A DNA stretch of 64,000 nucleotides from JAZDFC01 sp043808235 (lineage in GTDB: Bacteria; Bacteroidota; Ignavibacteria; Ignavibacteriales; Melioribacteraceae), in NCBI GenBank assembly GCA_043808235.1, contig JAZDFC010000110.1:66764-130763 (forward strand), read 5' to 3'. Of the stretch, positions 54,475-62,920 are shown piece by piece. Every line of letters starts with the position of its first letter. Position 1 is the first letter of the stretch. A program made the translations under genes and the position numbers. The notes beneath the pieces were generated by a model. The model worked only from the letters and a program-made list of their open reading frames with translations. It was not told the origin of the DNA and made no database searches.

Positions 54475-55767
54475 TTATAACTTACAATTGATAGCGCTCA
54501 ATCCAGGGAAAATCGCTGTTGTATCAAGCTCTTCTTCTATCCTAATCAATTGATTGTATTTTGCTATTCTATCGGTTCTGCTTGCAGACCCGGTTTTAAT
54601 TTGACCGGCATTTGTTGCAACAGCGATATCGGCAATTGTTGTGTCTTCTGTTTCGCCCGAACGATGGGAAACAACGGCGGTGTAGCTTGCGCGTTTTGCC
54701 ATTTCTATTGCATCGAGTGTTTCGGTTAATGTTCCAATCTGGTTTACTTTAATCAGAATTGAGTTTGCGGTACCAAGTTCAATTCCTTTCGCTAAAAACT
54801 CGGTATTGGTAACAAATAAATCGTCGCCTACTAATTGAACTCTATCACCGACTTTATCTGTGAGCAATTTCCAGCCATCCCAATCAAATTCAGCCATACC
54901 GTCTTCAAGGGAAATGATAGGATATTGATTAATCCAACCTGCCCAATAATCAACCATCTTTTCCGGGGAGATGTATGATTTATCAGATTTGAAGAAGTAA
55001 TAAGCTTTTTTATCTTTGTCCCACATTTCGCTTGCAGCAGGATCTAAAGCGATGAAAATATCTTTACCGGCTTTCAGCCCGGCTTTCTCAATCGCTTCAA
55101 GAATAACTGTGATAGCTTCTTCGTTGGATTTTAAATTTGGAGCGAATCCGCCTTCATCGCCAACCGCGGTGTTGTAACCTTTCTTTTTCAAAACGGATTT
55201 GAGCGAATGAAAAGTTTCAGCGCCGTATCTTAAAGCTTCTTTGAAACTTGGAGCGCCGGCAGGCATAACCATAAATTCCTGGAAATCAACGTTGTTGTCT
55301 GCATGTTTACCGCCATTTAAAATATTCATCATCGGCACAGGTAGCACTTTTGCATTCACACCGCCAATGTATCTATAAAGCGGGAGTCCGAGTGTTTCAG
55401 CAGCAGCCTTTGCACATGCCAGGGAAACGCCAAGAATTGCGTTAGCACCGAAATTGGATTTGGTAGGCGTACCGTCCAATTCGATCAAAAAATTATCAAT
55501 GCCCACCTGGTCAGCTGCGTCAAAATCAATAAGTTCATCGGCAATTTTGTCATTTACATTTTCTACAGCCTTTGTAACACCCTTGCCAAGATAACGGCTT
55601 TCGTCGCCATCTCTTAATTCAACAGCTTCATTTTCGCCTGTTGAAGCGCCGCTTGGAACAGCAGCTCTTCCGATAATACCCGATTCCAATAAAACTTCTA
55701 CTTCTACAGTTGGGTTACCGCGAGAATCCAATATCTCTCTTCCAATAATATCTACTATTGTTGTCAT
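54475..55767 (-). CDS. eno: Enolase
   Basis: A 430-residue enolase, turning 2-phosphoglycerate into phosphoenolpyruvate. IIGREILDSRGNPTVEVEVL, then SGASTGENEAVELRDGD, VGDEGGFAPNL, YPIISLEDGMAEFDWDGW and the signature LIKVNQIGTLTETLDAI are all present. SHRSGETEDTTIADIAVATN follows. An AGGAG box lies before the ATG at 55767. The gene stands alone in front of glnA. Its product and that of the glycerate kinase gene at 29901 use the same metabolite, but the genes are far apart. Confidence 0.98.
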   Translation of the reverse strand: MTTIVDIIGREILDSRGNPTVEVEVLLESGIIGRAAVPSGASTGENEAVELRDGDESRYLGKGVTKAVENVNDKIADELIDFDAADQVGIDNFLIELDGTPTKSNFGANAILGVSLACAKAAAETLGLPLYRYIGGVNAKVLPVPMMNILNGGKHADNNVDFQEFMVMPAGAPSFKEALRYGAETFHSLKSVLKKKGYNTAVGDEGGFAPNLKSNEEAITVILEAIEKAGLKAGKDIFIALDPAASEMWDKDKKAYYFFKSDKSYISPEKMVDYWAGWINQYPIISLEDGMAEFDWDGWKLLTDKVGDRVQLVGDDLFVTNTEFLAKGIELGTANSILIKVNQIGTLTETLDAIEMAKRASYTAVVSHRSGETEDTTIADIAVATNAGQIKTGSASRTDRIAKYNQLIRIEEELDTTAIFPGLSAINCKL

Positions 55768-56007
55768 TCTTTTCTCCTAAGTTATGTGAATTTTTGCGTC
55801 GAATATTATTAAAAAAGACCTCCAAATTCAATTTAAACAATGGTAAAGTTTTAAAGGAAGTGTTAGTTTTCATTACTTTTAGTAAATTACATTTAAGAAG
55901 TGATGATTTTCGACTACATCGTCACTGCAAAATAGATGAAGGTAACTAAAAAACGGCAATATTTAGCCGATAATGGACTAATATAAATTTAACATAAATG
56001 TAATTTA

Positions 56008-56913
56008 ATGGAATTTAGAAACGTTACATTAAAAACAAGTCTGGAAGAAACAGAAAAAGTTAAGATTACTTTTAAGTACGTTGACGAGTTGTATCCCGAT
56101 ATGATTTTAACGCCATTTAAATATGGGAAACTCGGAGATGAAATTGTTATCACATTTAAAGTAGATGAAAAACACCTTAAACCACTGCTTCGTATTCTAA
56201 ATTCAAACAACTTTACAATAATGGTTCTTGATGAAGCCACAAAAACGGCCTTGCACGAACTAAATATCAGCAAAGCTCCGACTGCACCGCTTATTCCTGA
56301 AGATTGGCAGGATGCAAAAAATAAAATTAAGGATGTCGCTAATGAGGCTCTTCATAAATTAATTTCGGAAGGGAATTATAGAGAAGTAATTAAGATATCA
56401 AAAAATCTAAGAGCCGAGCGCAGTCTTGTTACCGGAGCTGCAAATAACATTACAAATACTGTTTTCAAAGCAGTGGAGATAATAAAGAATCAATACAAAA
56501 AGAAAAACCTGGAACCGCATGCATGCATTAATAGGATTATCGAAATTGCTCACGATAAAGTTCTTAAGGATTTGAGAAAAGATGATATATTAAAATATTG
56601 CGGATTTGAAGCGATTAACATGTGCGTATTGAATAAGGATACCATTCGATTATTGATTAAAATTAGCAACGATAATACATTATATCACCTGGTTAATTTA
56701 AAGGCAGCAATCAAATTCTCGGAGATTGTTTTAAACAATCCAAATTCTTACCAGGAGGAATTAAAAGATGCAATCAAAAATCTCAATGTGAAATGGCTTT
56801 ATTTGACATATGATGTTTATAAATATGAATTAGATGAAAACGAAAAAGAATCTTTAGAAAAATTAGTTGACCTGGTTTATACCGAGAGATCTAAATCCCA
56901 ACCCACTTCCTAA
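56008..56913 (+). CDS. Protein of unknown function
   Basis: A 301-residue cytoplasmic-looking protein without signal peptide or membrane segment. Residues 1-95 look like alternating beta strands (VTLKTSLEETEKVKITFKYV, then GDEIVITFKVDEKHLKPLL). Residues 95-300 are mostly helical, with spaced leucines (ALHKLISEGNYREVIKISKN, then LVNLKAAIKFSEIVL). I do not recognise a family. A short CGGC/GCCG hairpin lies about 40 bases upstream and there is no strong ribosome binding site. It stands alone between eno and the tRNA-Arg locus. Confidence 0.7.
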   Translation: MEFRNVTLKTSLEETEKVKITFKYVDELYPDMILTPFKYGKLGDEIVITFKVDEKHLKPLLRILNSNNFTIMVLDEATKTALHELNISKAPTAPLIPEDWQDAKNKIKDVANEALHKLISEGNYREVIKISKNLRAERSLVTGAANNITNTVFKAVEIIKNQYKKKNLEPHACINRIIEIAHDKVLKDLRKDDILKYCGFEAINMCVLNKDTIRLLIKISNDNTLYHLVNLKAAIKFSEIVLNNPNSYQEELKDAIKNLNVKWLYLTYDVYKYELDENEKESLEKLVDLVYTERSKSQPTS

Positions 56914-57115
56914 TAGTTTTTTGAAAACTCCTCTGTTAATTCATATATTTTGCACGTCAATAAAAACCACTTTTGATTTTTTCGAATAAAAAACAGAGTA
57001 TTTTGATTTGACTATTCGTCTTTTCGCCAAAACGCAGAACTTGAGCGAATTTGTTTTGATGACATATTGTTTTTTGAAAATTTGAAATCTGCATTCTAGA
57101 TTTTTCCTTTTGAAT

Positions 57116-57183
57116 GCCCCCGTAGCTCGGTGGATACCTGCCCGACTTCGTCAGGCAAGGCGGGGAGCAGAAGTTTCCTAAAC
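57116..57183 (+). pseudogene. Truncated tRNA-Arg(CCU) 5' half with a 28-bp insertion in the D-loop
   Basis: GCCCCCGTAGCTC, a changed D-loop GGTGGATA, a 28-base palindromic insertion (57137-57164), then GAGC-A-GAAGT-TTCCTAA-AC, which equals the intact tRNA-Arg(CCU) at 57439 up to the anticodon stem. It then breaks off into ATATGAACG, the start of the GIY-YIG gene. With its upstream bases it forms copy A (57111-57183) of a 45-bp direct repeat; copy B is 57434-57478. One base differs (G at 57129, A at 57452). It cannot fold into a tRNA. Confidence 0.85.
57137..57164. repeat. Palindromic insertion in the broken tRNA-Arg
   Basis: CCTGCCCGACTTCGTCAGGC plus AAGGCGGG, an imperfect hairpin (CCTGCC-GAC with GTC-GGCA-GG). 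It stands exactly between the D-loop TGGATA and the D-stem GAGC of the broken tRNA. Its left end CCTGYCCGRC also begins the reverse complement of the insertion at 57605-57641. Confidence 0.7.
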
Positions 57184-57185
57184 AT

Positions 57186-57511
<326 letters not shown>

Positions 57512-57590
57512 CGAGATTTATTGCAGATTTTTGATTGATGATTGTAGATTGTGTGTATGTTAGTATTTTAAAATTATCAATGTCTAAATT

Positions 57591-57648
57591 GCCCCCGTAG
57601 CTCATCCGGCTTCGTTTGAAAAGATAACTTCGCCGGACAGGGTGGATA
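57591..57648 (+). pseudogene. Broken tRNA-Arg 5' fragment with hairpin insertion in the D-loop
   Basis: GCCCCCGTAGCTCA (57591-57604) and GTGGATA (57642-57648) of a tRNA-Arg are split by a 37-base insertion (57605-57641). The insertion has the arms TCCGGC (57605-57610) and GCCGGA (57632-57637) plus CAGG, with a loop holding TTCG and ACTTCG. After GTGGATA the sequence leaves the tRNA pattern (AAGGGCAACTCG). No anticodon arm can be recognised. Confidence 0.75.
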
Positions 57649-57713
57649 AAGGGCAACTCGTATTCCTGTTTCTTGAAAATTTGAAATCCGCAATCTGAAA
57701 TTTTTATTTAAAT

Positions 57714-57785
57714 GCCCCCGTAGCTCAGTGGATAGAGCATTGGTTTCCGGAGCCATGTGCGTAGGTTCGATTCCTACCGGGGGTA
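57714..57785 (+). tRNA. tRNA-Arg(CCG)
   Basis: A complete 72-base cloverleaf: acceptor GCCCCCG/CGGGGGT, D-stem GCTC/GAGC, anticodon stem TTGGT/GCCAT (outer pair U-U mismatch) with loop TTCCGGA (anticodon CCG, reading CGG), T-stem GTAGG/CCTAC with TTCGATT, discriminator A, no encoded CCA. The 25 or so bases before and after resemble those of the neighbouring tRNA-Arg copies, so it is one unit of a local duplication. Confidence 0.93.
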
Positions 57786-57856
57786 CGACAATAATTGCAG
57801 ATTTTTGAATGATGATTGCCGATTGAATAAGGGATTGGGATTTCATTTAAATTACT

Positions 57857-59863
57857 TCAATAAGATTTTCTTAATGGATCCGGAATTGCATAAGGGGATA
57901 ACTCTTTGAGTAATCTCATTTCGTGATAAGCATTTGTCAAATCGCCTTCTTCAAAATAAAGCGTTTTTAAATAAAGATGTACAGACGAATTAAAGCTATC
58001 TAATTTTTCTGCTTGTTGAAAATAACTTTTTGCTTTAGCTTTTCCCCCCGAATGATAAAATGTAAATCCAAGTAAAGTGAGCGCATCAGCTTTTTTGAAT
58101 TCACATTTCTTTATTACTTCGTTACATTCTGCTTCAATCTTGTAAAGCATTGAACCATCTTTCGTTACAAGATATTTAAGAAACATATTACTCGCATTTA
58201 CATAATTTTTGATAAAGGAAATATCGCAGTTACATGCAAAAATTGTCGAATCGGATGCTGCTAATTGTTTCGAATTTTTTAATGTAAAGATCGGAAGCAT
58301 TTGATTTAATTGTTCCGAATAAATTAGCTGAGGATAGTAGCGATAATTGAATTGTTTGTTTGCGAATAAGGCTGATTCGGCAAAAGCACTCGGTTTAGCG
58401 CCTGCCGGAAAAATTATAAAGTCCGGTCTAACTCTTAAAATATAACTTGAATTCTGCCGCCTCTCTTTCCACGATTCGGTAAAGTCTTCGGGTATTCCGT
58501 TAATTATTTCGTTATGGTGTGCAATGTATTCGTCTGTTAATCCGATAAGATCTATTACCTTCGAATCGGACAAATACGAGAAAGCGCCGATGGTGGATAA
58601 TGCGACAGTCATTTTTCTATTTTGAGTATTTTGTTGATCTTTCACCCAATCGGCATATATCCCCATTTTCTTTACGAGACCTTTTTCGTAAGCAAGCATT
58701 TCATTTATTCTCGGTTCCTCCTTCGCGGAAATAAAAATACTGAAGGACACAAGCATGATAAGAGCAGCAAGATTAATTAAATAAACTGTGATTTTTTTTT
58801 CAGTATATTTATTTAACAACACCACAACCGTTAAAACGACCAACAAATAAATCAATGGGAGAATGGGCAGGAAAAATCTATTTATTGGAAGCACATCTCC
58901 GCCAATAAGTACAATATAAATTATGTATGAAAAGATAAGGAGACAGAACAATGTTACTTCGAATCGGATTTCTTTTGTTTTAATTAAAAGCAGAGGGGAA
59001 ACTAATAGTATTCCGAAAAGCATATATGATTCAAGGAAATTTAAAAAATAATTCAACCCTCTCGATAAATAGTATCCCGAAATTCCAACCTTGGCGTAAT
59101 ATGTATTGGGGAAAGGATAACCATAATAAATCAACCGAAAGGCTGTATGAATAATTATCGGGACAAGAAATAGTGTGATCTCCAAAATATTTTTTCTACT
59201 AAGTAGTCCCTTGAATTTATCTTTTAATGGAATTGATGTATGACTACAAAGATTATAAAATATTTTATGCGTAATTATCAGAGCAAAGATCAGAATCCCT
59301 TCCGGGCGAGTTAAAGCTGCAAGTACAAAAGAGATCACAAAGGGATAGTTGATTTTTTCTGCATTATATTTTTTGACGTAAAAATAAATTCCGGTCGTTA
59401 TAAGGAAAACAAAAAGTGTTGTTTCCATCCCGCTTGCGCCCCAGTAACTAAAACCACCACTCATCATCAACAGGTAAACCGTTATAAGCGAGGACAGTTT
59501 AGAAAATATAAATTGACTCCTCACTATTTTATTTAATAAATTCCCGGTAAAAATAAATGTGATGATGAGTGAAAGGACTCCAAATGAAATCGATAAAATT
59601 TGAGCTGCTAAATCAATACTAATATTCGCAGAATAAAAAGGTGTTAATATTACTATCCAAAGAAAATTGGTATAACCCTCAACATATTCACAGGTATTGA
59701 ATACGAGTCCGTTTCCCTCAATAAAATTTTTAATGTATCGAAATGTAGTATAAGCGTCGTCCTGAACAAAGTTCAAATCAACACATTTTACTACATATAA
59801 AACGATAATAGCCGAGAGAGCAATTAACTTTGCTACCGTTAAAAAAATATTTTTCTTTATCAT
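57857..59863 (-). CDS. GT-C type membrane glycosyltransferase with TPR-like tail
   Basis: A 668-residue membrane protein with about ten spans over residues 5-380. Near the start it has FVQDDAYTTFRYIKNFIEGN and EYVEGYTNFLWIVIL. The DD motif in the first outer loop is typical of GT-C enzymes that use polyprenyl-phosphate sugars (AftB-like or GT39-like). A soluble domain follows (about 385-600), and the last 100 residues look like two to three TPR helices pairs (AKSYFQQAEKLDSFNSSVHL). It might add sugars to surface polymers. It stands alone; a weak ribosome binding site precedes the ATG. Confidence 0.78.
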   Translation of the reverse strand: MIKKNIFLTVAKLIALSAIIVLYVVKCVDLNFVQDDAYTTFRYIKNFIEGNGLVFNTCEYVEGYTNFLWIVILTPFYSANISIDLAAQILSISFGVLSLIITFIFTGNLLNKIVRSQFIFSKLSSLITVYLLMMSGGFSYWGASGMETTLFVFLITTGIYFYVKKYNAEKINYPFVISFVLAALTRPEGILIFALIITHKIFYNLCSHTSIPLKDKFKGLLSRKNILEITLFLVPIIIHTAFRLIYYGYPFPNTYYAKVGISGYYLSRGLNYFLNFLESYMLFGILLVSPLLLIKTKEIRFEVTLFCLLIFSYIIYIVLIGGDVLPINRFFLPILPLIYLLVVLTVVVLLNKYTEKKITVYLINLAALIMLVSFSIFISAKEEPRINEMLAYEKGLVKKMGIYADWVKDQQNTQNRKMTVALSTIGAFSYLSDSKVIDLIGLTDEYIAHHNEIINGIPEDFTESWKERRQNSSYILRVRPDFIIFPAGAKPSAFAESALFANKQFNYRYYPQLIYSEQLNQMLPIFTLKNSKQLAASDSTIFACNCDISFIKNYVNASNMFLKYLVTKDGSMLYKIEAECNEVIKKCEFKKADALTLLGFTFYHSGGKAKAKSYFQQAEKLDSFNSSVHLYLKTLYFEEGDLTNAYHEMRLLKELSPYAIPDPLRKSY

Positions 59864-59996
59864 GATTAAATTGAAAGCTCTGATCTCATTTTTCTAATTA
59901 AATCAAAAAATTGCGAGATAAATCACTATGTATTTTATTATATAAATCATAAATTAGCTAATCAAATTTCATTCTTATATAACAATTGGAAAAATA

Positions 59997-61454
59997 ATGA
60001 GAAATCGTGCGATATTTGGAATTCTATTGCTTATTCTGCTACTTTCAGGATTCAAGTTACACGCACAGCTTCACAATTACGGTGTGAAATTCGGTGCACA
60101 ATTCGGTTATCTTTACCCTTCAACGGAATTTTACGAGAGCGATGGATTAAAATTTTCGTTCTTAACAAAAGGATATTTACGCGTTGAAGTTAGCAACTTG
60201 GTTGGATTAGAATTTGGTTCCGGTTATGGCTCTTTATCAGGATTGGATTTTAACCGTGACTATTACAGAACTTCGCTTGTTCCGATTGATTTTAAAGCTT
60301 TAATCAGTCCTTTTTCTAACGAGAATGTTAATTTATACTTCATAGCAGGAATTGGTTTACTTAATTATAAAGTCACCAATTTTCCTTCTACTCCAACCGC
60401 TTACCCGGTTGACAGCAGCGGGTGGACAGGAAATTTAATAGGCGGTATCGGTCTCGAAATAAAATTGTCGCGGAATGTTACATTCGATATAAGCGCAGGT
60501 GCAAACTTCTCGTTCACAGATAATTTAGATTATTATCGCGATGGTGCGATGAAAGACGGATTCTATAATCTATCGATGGGACTTAATTTTTGGCTTGGAT
60601 CCGATGCGAATGCCGATGACGACAGAGATGGTTTGACCAATATTGAAGAAAGTGAACTCGGTACTGATCCTGATTACCCGGATTCAGACAAAGATGGTAT
60701 TACCGACGGCGACGAAATGAAAAAATATAGGACAAGTCCTTTTGATAAAGACAGCGATCAAGATGATTTAAGCGATTATTCGGAAATTAACACATATAAA
60801 ACACTTCCGAATAAATCGGATTCCGATGGAGATGGAATGACTGACGGAATTGAGATAAACACCTACAAAACTGATCCCAATCTTTTTGATACCGATGGCG
60901 ACGGACTGAACGACGGTGATGAAATTTACATCCACAAAACCGATCCATTAAAAGCCGATTCAGACAATGATGGACTTACTGACGGTTTGGAAATTAATAC
61001 TCATTCCACCAATCCACTTAATTCGGATAGTGACGACGGCTCCGTTGACGATCAAACCGAAGTGCTAAGAGGAACCAATCCCAACGATCCCGAAGATGAT
61101 ATGCTGCGTATCGGTGAATCAATAGTTCTCGAAGGATTGACTTTTTCAACCGGCAGTACCGAAATAACCGAAGTATCTTATCCCATCCTAGAAAACTTAT
61201 ACACCGTTCTCCAGTCAACTCCAGATATAGTTATTGAAATAAGAGGATACACTGATAATATTGGCGATGAGCAGTATAATTATTCGCTTTCTCAGAAACG
61301 AGCCGATCTTGTTCGTGAATGGTTGATAATCAAAGGAATTTCGTTTGAAAGAATCACAGCTAAAGGATTCGGTCCTGAAAATCCAATTGTATCGAATGCT
61401 ACATTAGAGGGACGTACAAGAAACAGAAGAATAGAAGTAGTTAGAATAAGATAA
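59997..61454 (+). CDS. OmpA-family protein with barrel and TSP3 calcium repeats
   Basis: A 485-residue outer-membrane protein with a signal peptide (FGILLLILLLSGFKLHAQ). A beta-barrel of about 180 residues follows. Then come about seven thrombospondin type-3 repeats (about 200-370) of the pattern DSDGDGMTDGIEINTYKTDP, with the aspartates that bind calcium. The C-terminal OmpA domain (about 375-485) includes IVIEIRGYTDNIGDEQYNYS, then QKRADLVREWL and GRTRNRRIEVV and binds peptidoglycan. A terminator follows. It likely links the outer membrane to the cell wall. Confidence 0.92.
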   Translation: MRNRAIFGILLLILLLSGFKLHAQLHNYGVKFGAQFGYLYPSTEFYESDGLKFSFLTKGYLRVEVSNLVGLEFGSGYGSLSGLDFNRDYYRTSLVPIDFKALISPFSNENVNLYFIAGIGLLNYKVTNFPSTPTAYPVDSSGWTGNLIGGIGLEIKLSRNVTFDISAGANFSFTDNLDYYRDGAMKDGFYNLSMGLNFWLGSDANADDDRDGLTNIEESELGTDPDYPDSDKDGITDGDEMKKYRTSPFDKDSDQDDLSDYSEINTYKTLPNKSDSDGDGMTDGIEINTYKTDPNLFDTDGDGLNDGDEIYIHKTDPLKADSDNDGLTDGLEINTHSTNPLNSDSDDGSVDDQTEVLRGTNPNDPEDDMLRIGESIVLEGLTFSTGSTEITEVSYPILENLYTVLQSTPDIVIEIRGYTDNIGDEQYNYSLSQKRADLVREWLIIKGISFERITAKGFGPENPIVSNATLEGRTRNRRIEVVRIR

Positions 61455-61487
61455 GAAAATCAATATTTAATAAATTGCTAATTTTTT

Positions 61488-61525
61488 GGCAAAGAGATTA
61501 TTTAAATAATTTCTTTGCCTTTTTT
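61488..61525 (+). terminator. Long-stem terminator after the OmpA gene
   Basis: GGCAAAGAGATTATTT (61488-61503) pairs with AAATAATTTCTTTGCC (61504-61519) with one G-U pair, followed by TTTTTTATTTATT. It lies 34 bases after the stop codon and is a strong plus-strand terminator. Confidence 0.9.
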
Positions 61526-61552
61526 ATTTATTGGAATCGAATTTGTAGAAAA

Positions 61553-62005
61553 TTACTTAGGCAGCTTTCCAAACATTTTCCAGATAAATCTATGCACTTT
61601 ATGAAAAGCTCCAACAGGTTCAGCAAACATTAAAATGCATTCGCCTTTCACATACTTCATTCCGTTTTCATCACAATATTTTATAGAGTCTTCCGAAACC
61701 GAACCGTTCTGAAACCAAATCCTGTTTATTCCAAGCTTATATGCTTCCCGCACAACAGGCAGAGTTTTGGCATGGGGTATAGTTAAAATTACCCCATCAA
61801 CCTGCTCGGGTAATTGGCTCAGATTAGCGTAACATTTTTCTCCGTTTATCTCCAGTGCGTTTGGATTGATTGGGAATACAGAATAGTCTTTTGCTTTCAA
61901 TTCTCTGAATACAGCATTACCAAATTTCTGAGAATTGCGGGAAACACCTACAACGGCAAATTTTTTCTGCGAAATAAAATCATCTACGATTATTTTTGAT
62001 GCCAT
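61553..62005 (-). CDS. CoA-binding domain protein (YccU-like)
   Basis: A 150-residue single CoA-binding Rossmann domain: KKFAVVGVSRNSQKFGNAVF, then GYSVFPINPNALEI-type region, ILTIPHAKTLPVVREAYKLG and RIWFQNGSVSEDSIKYC. Its partner and reaction are unknown; small members of the family bind CoA or related nucleotides. An AGGA box lies before the ATG. It forms a minus-strand pair with the broken AlkD gene upstream. Confidence 0.88.
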   Translation of the reverse strand: MASKIIVDDFISQKKFAVVGVSRNSQKFGNAVFRELKAKDYSVFPINPNALEINGEKCYANLSQLPEQVDGVILTIPHAKTLPVVREAYKLGINRIWFQNGSVSEDSIKYCDENGMKYVKGECILMFAEPVGAFHKVHRFIWKMFGKLPK

Positions 62006-62058
62006 ATTATTTTCCTGTAATTATCTAAAATTCATTATACTTTATTGTAGAAATACTG

Positions 62059-62738
62059 TCAGCTTAATTTCTTTTGAACTCTTTCGCTTGTAAGATGTTT
62101 TAACACATTTAAAGCCTGGCAACTATTATCACCATAATCAACTTCAATCTGTCCGATTTTTTTTGCCGCTTCAATAGCGCTTTTATTCAAAACCTTATTG
62201 CGTTGACCCATCATGAATAAAGACATATTCATTGCATCCTTAACAAAATTTTCTTCCGATCTTATTTCATTTTCTATTTTTGAAATGTACTTGAGGAAAT
62301 ACTCATCTTTCATTTCTTTATCATCTTTTGCAATATGGTAGAGAAGCAAATACCCGCAGCGCCTTAAACCGTCTTGTTTGTCTTTAATCCATTCTTCTGC
62401 TTTTCCTTAATAAAATCCACTCGCGAAAGCAAATTACTGCAATAACTGTGTGAGAGCAACCAAAAATCATACGCCTTAACTTGTTCATCTACTTGCTGGG
62501 GAGTTACAAGTGTTGGATCATCAATAACGGTAGCTAATACTCTCGTTTCATAAATAGGAAGGTGCCAAAGTTCGAGCGCCAGCTTATGATCTTTGCCGAT
62601 CTTTTTTGCCAGATTTTTAATCTGAGTAATCCCCATACCATAACTAATCATTTTATTCGATCCGGTTTTGGACCAATGTGCGATCCCGCGTTCATCTTTA
62701 TTTTCTTCAAGGAGTTTTAATACTTGTTCTTTTGTCAT
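62059..62738 (-). pseudogene. AlkD-like DNA alkylation repair protein, frameshifted
   Basis: Two frames belong together. The 5' part (62738-62364) gives MTKEQVLKLLEENKDERGIA and ends after the common DFWLLSHSYCSNLLSRVDFI. The 3' part gives EEWIKDKQDGLRRCGYLLLY and DAMNMSLFMMGQRNKVLNKS. One more A in the four-A run at 62401-62404 (AAGGAAAAGCAG on the minus strand) would give IKEKAEEWIKDKQDG and restore a protein of about 226 residues of the HEAT-repeat DNA glycosylase family. Mutation or sequencing error. Confidence 0.8.
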
Positions 62739-62920
62739 ACAGATCTATCCTTACTTGGATTAAAATTGGTTAGTGTAAATATAGATAATTTTTGTATCTA
62801 TAAAATAATAGAATTTAGGAATTGATTATTTTATCAATTGACCCTGGAGTAGTTTTTTTTCTGAACGAGAACAACTTCTCAAAAGGAGAATATATTTTCG
62901 ATGAATTCTACCTGCCGGTA

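Noticed and set aside
62815..62842. AATTGAT/ATCAATT stem as terminator of the right-edge T9SS gene
   Set aside because: Only seven AT-rich pairs, and the T tract on the minus strand is missing.
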